From positions 1 through 64,000 of the forward strand of contig JAEHOE010000136.1 of NCBI GenBank assembly GCA_016858145.1: a DNA stretch of 64,000 nucleotides, read 5' to 3'. This document shows positions 58,940-64,000 of the stretch, one piece after another. This stretch comes from Edaphochlamys debaryana. Lineage: Eukaryota; Chlorophyta; Chlorophyceae; Chlamydomonadales. Position 1 is the first letter of the stretch. The number at the start of each line of letters is the position of its first letter. The notes beneath the pieces are model-generated. The model did no database searches. It was not told the origin of the DNA and was given only the letters and a program-made list of their open reading frames with translations. The position numbers and the translations under genes are program-made.

Positions 58940-61900
58940 ATGCTTCCTGGTTCGGCACTAGAGAAGCTTGTGTGCAGCTTTAGTCCAAGTGGCGACCAGT
59001 TTGCGATAGCAGGACCAGACGGACGTGTTCGAGTCTTTGACACTGGTACGCAGGGCTGTGTTTGCAGCAAGGCAATGCCCGGATGCCGAAATCCGACTTG
59101 CCGCCTTCCATGCTTCAGGGACTGGGCGGCTCGTCGTATCCCTTGGTGGCCCGGCGGACACCGGCAAGGCGAATGGAGGCCCGTTGGCTAACGGGCACCT
59201 GGTGGAGGCGCACACATGCCTAGCCTGGGTCGGCACCAAGGTGCGTACCGTTACCCGCCCGCTGTAGCTTTCGCACGAGTCACCGTTCGCCTTTGTGCAG
59301 GAACGGAGCAAGAAGAAGCAGTCAGTTCGGGGTGTGGCGGTCGGCACCGCCGCCGGCGACGTCAAGCTCTATGACGTTCAGGCGGGAGAGCTCAAATGGC
59401 GCTCAGTGGATGCCGTTCAAGGGTGAGCAGCTCGAGCAGCTCGCAGGCCGATGTCGGGGCGTCGAGAGACGGCGCCGACCGCTGACATCCCGGCGGCTCT
59501 TCGCAGGGGCGTCAAGTCGCTGGTGTTCTCGCCCGGTCAGGGCGTTATCATCGCGACGGGAGCGAGCTGCTCGCTCGTCTCGCTCGCCGTTGAGGACGGG
59601 TCCGTGAAGAAGCGCTTCGAGGCGAGCAAGTACCCCATCACTGCCATCGCTCTGGCGGCAGGTGGGGTTCGACCGGCGGGGCGGCTGAGTCCTGCGCTTG
59701 GCCCTCTCTCCCAGGCTCACCATGCTGTGAACGTTCGCAGATGGCAAGCACGTTCTGGGCGGCGGGTCCAGCATGCAGCTCTGGGAGGTGGTGGAACAGG
59801 AGCGTGCCGCCAAGTACACGGGGCACCCGGTACGTGCCTTCCGCTAGCCACACCGCCCTGCTCCCTACCTCGCCTCCCCTTCCGCGCTCCCCTGCCTGAA
59901 GCCGTCTCACCCCCACCCAAACCCCACCACCTCACCCCGTTGACCCTCCTCTTCCTCAGACCGAGGTGCGCGCCGTGGCTTTCGTGCCCGGCCAGCCGCA
60001 CGCGGTGTCGGCGGGCGCGGGGGAGCGCCACGTGGCGGTGTGGGAGGTGCCCCCCGCCAAGAAGTCCAAAAAGCAGCACCCGGCGGTCACCACGCTGCAC
60101 CTGGAGGAGCCGGCCGTGAGCCTGGACGCAGCCAACGTGTCGGAGGGCGAGACGTTCAGCGTGGGCGCGCTGTCGGAGGGCGGCGAGGCCTTCGTGTGGC
60201 TGTGCCACCGCGAGGCCGGCGCGGGCGACGACGGGCACGCGGGCGTGGCGGCGCAGCTGGTGCTGCGGGTGCGGGTGGGCGACGGCGCCGGCAAGGGGTG
60301 AGCGGGGCGGGTTGGGGTGCCGTGTGGGCAGGCGGGGAGCTGTGCCTGCGGCAAGCATGACGGAGCGGCAAAGGGAGAGGCGGGCGCCGCACAGGGCGGC
60401 CTGGCAGGGCAGGGGCGGCGCCGGTGGGTGGACGGGCGTGAGCTATGGCAGGCAATGCCGGCTGTTGCAGCAAGCTGGCTTGCGTCGTGAGCTAATCGTA
60501 GCCTGTCTGCAAGCTAGCCCCAGGTTGTGTGATGCTTACGTGTTTGCGCCATGCGTGCTCCTCCCCCACCACAGGTCACATGCGGGCCGGGATGAGGCTA
60601 TCCTGGGGATACGCTTCCAGCCGGGGACCGCAGGTGCGTCGCCCGGAGTCTAGCAGTGATCGGACGCGGGCATGGAAGGGGTGTGGGGATGCTGGAGCAG
60701 GGCGGCAGAGGCAAACATGGGTTGGCCCTGAATGGGAACCCTTGGGCTTGGCGGGGCACAGGCACAGACAGGTCAAGCGCTGTACTCTTTTCCCTTGCGC
60801 ACGCCTCTACGGCGCGGAAGGACGTAACCCGGCGCGACACGGATGCGGGAGGGGCGCGCGTATCGACGCAGGGCCCACTGCGGCCCGCAATCGGAAGCTG
60901 CGCTCGCCGCTACACCTCGTTACGCACACACAAGCTCCAAGCCAGCAACAGCATAGGTCCCTCGCTGCCCAACCTCTAGGCCTGAGCGCTGTACTCTTTT
61001 CCCTTGCGCACGCCTCTACGGCGCGGAAGGACGTAACCCGGCGCGACACGGATGCGGGAGGGGCGCGCGCATCGGCGCGGTGCCCACTGCGGCCCGCAAT
61101 CGGAAGCTGCGCTCGCCGCTACACCTCGTTACGCACACACAAGCTCCAAGCCAGCAACAGCATAGGTCCCTCGCTGCCCAACCTCTAGGCCTGAGCGCTG
61201 TACTCTTTTCCCTTGCGCACGCCTCTACGGCGCGGAAGGACGTAACCCGGCGCGACACGGATGCGGGAGGGGCGCGCGCATCGGCGCGGTGCCCACTGCG
61301 GACCGCATTCGGAAGCTGCGCTCGCCGCTACACCTCGACACACACACACAAGCTCCAAGCCAGCTACAGCATAGGTCCCTCGCTGCCCAACCTCTAGGCT
61401 TAAGCGCTGTACTCTTTTCCCTTGCGCACGCCTCTACGGCGCGGAAGGACGTAACCCGGCGCTACACGGATGCGGGAGGGGCGCGCGCATCGGCGCGGTG
61501 CCCACTGCGGCCCGCAATCGGAAGCTGCGCTCGCCGCTACATACCCTCACCCGTCACGGCTCACACTCTACGCCCTTCCCGCCCAGCCCATCAAACCCAT
61601 CTGTGCTTCAGCCCAGCGGCGCGCCCATTCCTTCCTCGCGCTAACCCCAGCCTGCCTGCCCGCCCCTCCTCTTCCCACGCAGGGCCGCCCTCCCTGCTCG
61701 TGGCGCGCGGCTCCTCCGCCAAGCCCACCTTCGAGACGCTGCCGGTGCCCGCCGAGGCGCCGGAGGCGGCTGACGACCTGCTCGTGTCCCTGCCCCCCGC
61801 CGCCGGCGGCGTGCTGCTCCCAGCCAACAACGCGGGCGCAGGCACCCCCGCCGGGGCGTCGCTCCAGCAGACGACGCAACTCCGGCCCAAGCCCGCATCC

Positions 61901-64000
61901 AACGCCAGCGTGACTGTCCTGGGGACGGATAACATCGGGCAGCCGGTGCTGTCGCGGGCTGCCGCCGAGGCGGTGGCGTCGGGGCGCAAGCGCGGGGCGG
62001 AGGCCGACGACCCGCTGGCGCGCTCGGCGGCGGCGGGGCTGGGGGCTGGGGAGGAGGAGGTGCCGGACCTGCCCGAGGGCGAGCAGCCCCTGGGGGAGCG
62101 GGTGGCGGCGCTGGAGGAGCGGGCGCTGGGCGGCGCGGCGGCGTCAGCGGCCGGGGCGGCGGACGAGGAGGCCGGCCCCAGCGCGGCCATGCCATCTGGG
62201 TCGGCCAAGGCCGACTCGCTGTCGGTGCTGCTCACGCAGGCCATCCGCAGGTGCGTTGGCGGCTGTGTGGTGCATGGACTGGGGTGCACGTCGACCAAGG
62301 GAAGGGACCGTGCTGGGCTGGCCTCCCCCGCCTATCCGCGTGCGCTAGCCACCCACGCCAGCCTCCAGAGCATTCGTCAGGAAAGTGTGAGTAGTCAGAA
62401 AAGTGTGAGGTGGCGTCCGTCGCCCATCCGGCAGTGGAGGGGCTGGCATGATGGCATCACCAAGCGTCCTCTTCTGGCTCGTGATCGCGTCGGCCCTTCT
62501 GTCGGGGCCACATACCAATACGGACCGACCAAGCGCACCTCCCACTTGAGAGGCACGTGCCATAGACCGCGTGCGGCGGCGGTGTGTAGATCGGTGTAGT
62601 CCCTTTCGTTGACTGGAGGATTCATGCGATACCGAGTTGCGCCCGCTTCGCGCGTGAAGACGGAAGTCGCGGAAGTCGTGGATTGCCGAGTCGGGACGTT
62701 AGAAAGCAAAGGCGGGTCGAGCGGCCCCAGCGGCCAGCGCATCGCGCACTCCAAAGGGGTACATGACCACGATGTGCTGGCAATTCAGCAACGCTAGCCC
62801 GAGCTCGGGGTTCGGATGGCGTCAACAAGATTGTGCAGTTACACATCTACGAGCGGCGATCAAACGTGGTGCCTGTAGTCTGAGGGTGAAGGCGGCAGTC
62901 GCTTCGGATAGCGCAGGCCAGGGGGTTCGATGCGGCCCTGGTGGGACCCGCCAGTCAGCCGCTATGACCCGCCAAGGCCTTCCTCAGCGGCGGTCAGCAA
63001 AACGTGATCCTTATCGCATTGGGGGGACAGGAGGGCCCGGGTAGCCCGGACTGGAGTTACCCCAATCCGCTGCAATACCGTAATCCGGCAAACTTCGCGC
63101 CCCTGAAGCCCTTCGCCGCTCTGCCTCACAGACATATACACTACTCATAGCTTCTGCTTGCTTACGGATTCCTCGTACCCCAACACTACTCATAGCTGGC
63201 GCCTCACACCTTCGGGATCTTGCCGGGCTTCTGCTTGCTTCCGGTTTCCTCGATACCCAACACTGCTCATAGCGCTTCAACTCACACACAATCTGTAGCA
63301 GACCTGCTGACTGTCCTTCACCAGCCAACGTGAAGGTGATCGTCAACTCTTCAGTTTGCCCCAAACGCGACCGTTTCCGCGCCGCTTGGGCTCAGGGCCA
63401 GCAGACAGTCCAGCCTGCCTCAGCTGGGCAGGCGGTAAACCCGCCTGTGCGCGGCGCCATCGGGGCCCCGCGACTACTTTTGGGCAGACCGCCAGTCGGG
63501 AGCCCACCCACGCCAGCCACTTGCGCCATCCCACGTGCACGCATCCTGCACCCTGCACCCTACAAAGCCCCTCTCTCTGGCTTACGCCGACCGTGCCCCG
63601 CCCCTTGTCTTGGTGCGTGCAGCAACGACCGCTCGCTGCTGGAGCGCGTGTTGGCGACCTCGAACCTCACCGTCATCGCCAACACGGTGGCGCGCATCGT
63701 GCCCATGGACGCGGCGCTCTTCCTCAAGGTAGGCTTCATATGGTCTTACAACAGCTGGATCAGCGGGATTTTAACTCCTTGACTAGGGGCGTTTATGCTG
63801 CTGTTGTTCGTGCCCCAGGCATGGGCAGACAGGGGATTTAGGAGGGGTGACTGGGGGTCCTCGACTCGTGGACCCTAAAGCCAGGGCATGGGCTTGACGA
63901 GAATCCGACCCCGGTGTTCCCCGTCAACTTCCGCCTCTTTGCCATGGCCAGGGCCTGACGCTTAATCCGTGCACGCGCAGGCCGCCGTGGACCGCCTCGT
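58940..64000 (+). CDS. UTP5: WDR43/UTP5-like SSU processome WD40 protein (3' partial)
   Basis: Part of the t-UTP/UtpA group that works in nucleolar pre-18S rRNA processing and rDNA transcription. The ATG at 58940 gives MLPGSALEKLVCSFSPSGDQ with the first blade (GPDGRVRVFDT). Further blades include SVRGVAVGTAAGDVKLYDVQ, GVKSLVFSPGQGVIIATGAS, LGGGSSMQLWEVVEQERAAK and VRAVAFVPGQPHAVSAGAGE. A low-complexity acidic/Ala linker (exon about 61682-62250) follows, then SNDRSLLERVLATSNLTVIA and NTVARIVPMDAALFLK, the start of a Utp12 domain, and AAVDRLV at the window edge. About 11 exons join in phase. WDR43 is preferred over other Utp12-domain proteins because of the short single propeller; this remains an inference. 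A 209-bp tandem array lies in the intron before the linker exon. Confidence 0.88.
60776..61542. repeat. 209-bp tandem satellite, 3.7 copies, in a WDR43 intron
   Basis: Units start at 60776, 60985, 61194 and 61403 (AGCGCTGTACTCTTTTCCC), exactly 209 bases apart, and the last is cut at about 61542. Copies differ by a few percent (for example GTATCGACGCAG in unit 1 against GCATCGGCGCGG in the others). The array fills most of the intron between about 60630 and 61681. Confidence 0.95.
63150..63275. repeat. Two-copy ~46-bp direct repeat in a WDR43 intron
   Basis: CTTCTGCTTGCTTMCGGWTT followed by CCTCG and a CCCAACACTRCTCATAGC end occurs at about 63150-63197 and 63229-63273; a shorter CACTACTCATAGC precedes the first at about 63138. 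Confidence 0.85.

Noticed and set aside
60807..61258. Repeated 80-codon minus-strand frames starting MSRRVTSFRAVEACAREKST
   Set aside because: They arise from the 209-bp satellite; 209 is not a multiple of three, so no continuous repeat protein is possible and no coding constraint is evident.

Overview
The window is nuclear DNA from a GC-rich, intron-dense green alga, most likely a volvocine relative of Chlamydomonas. Coding runs are short exons joined across introns with G-rich 5' ends and C-rich 3' ends. Several genes have a TGTAA-type polyadenylation signal, as in Chlamydomonas. The protein set is plant/algal eukaryotic. I could not fix the species. Gene models were joined by eye from exon translations, checking splice phase at most junctions.

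Layout. 1-7107 (+): 3' part of the organellar translation GTPase TypA/BipA. 8904-13552 (-): complete ethanolamine-phosphate cytidylyltransferase (PECT). 15279-19071 (-): a second, head-to-tail PECT copy with a premature stop and a damaged catalytic signature. 20500-21535 (-): small UBTD-N-domain protein starting MGC. 21876-24658 (+): TPR protein with a C-terminal membrane anchor. 25906-36940 (+): large EMAP-like (EML) HELP/WD40 protein of about 29 exons. 38674-39384 (-): DUF2256 zinc-finger protein. 40522-41868 (+): decayed 3' end of a non-LTR retrotransposon with a poly(A) tail. 41900-44600: duplicated repeat debris. 45785-47635 (-): intact Gypsy-type Gag ORF without pol. 49540-50994 (+): frataxin. 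52686-54079 (-): RNA polymerase III subunit RPC8/RPC25. 55116-58207 (-): CDP-alcohol (ethanolamine) phosphotransferase. 58940-64000 (+): WDR43/UTP5 ribosome-biogenesis protein, cut by the window end.

Functional links. PECT and the CDP-alcohol phosphotransferase are consecutive steps of the CDP-ethanolamine (Kennedy) route to phosphatidylethanolamine and lie about 42 kb apart on the same strand. The other genes are mostly unrelated housekeeping functions (translation, Fe-S/iron, Pol III, SSU processome, microtubule/cilium).

The most unusual signals are: (i) repeated 'echoes' of exon-intron boundaries, in which an exon end plus its splice site is tandemly duplicated inside the adjoining intron, at eight or more places in TypA and the EML gene; (ii) five introns that reading phase forces to be GC-AG; (iii) the PECT pair, whose C-terminal exons are almost identical while the flanking introns and N-terminal exons differ, pointing to exon-scale gene conversion; (iv) a 48-nt near-perfect inverted repeat inside an EML intron (hairpin/miRNA precursor or MITE); (v) an EML protein ending in a tubulin-like EEEF tail.
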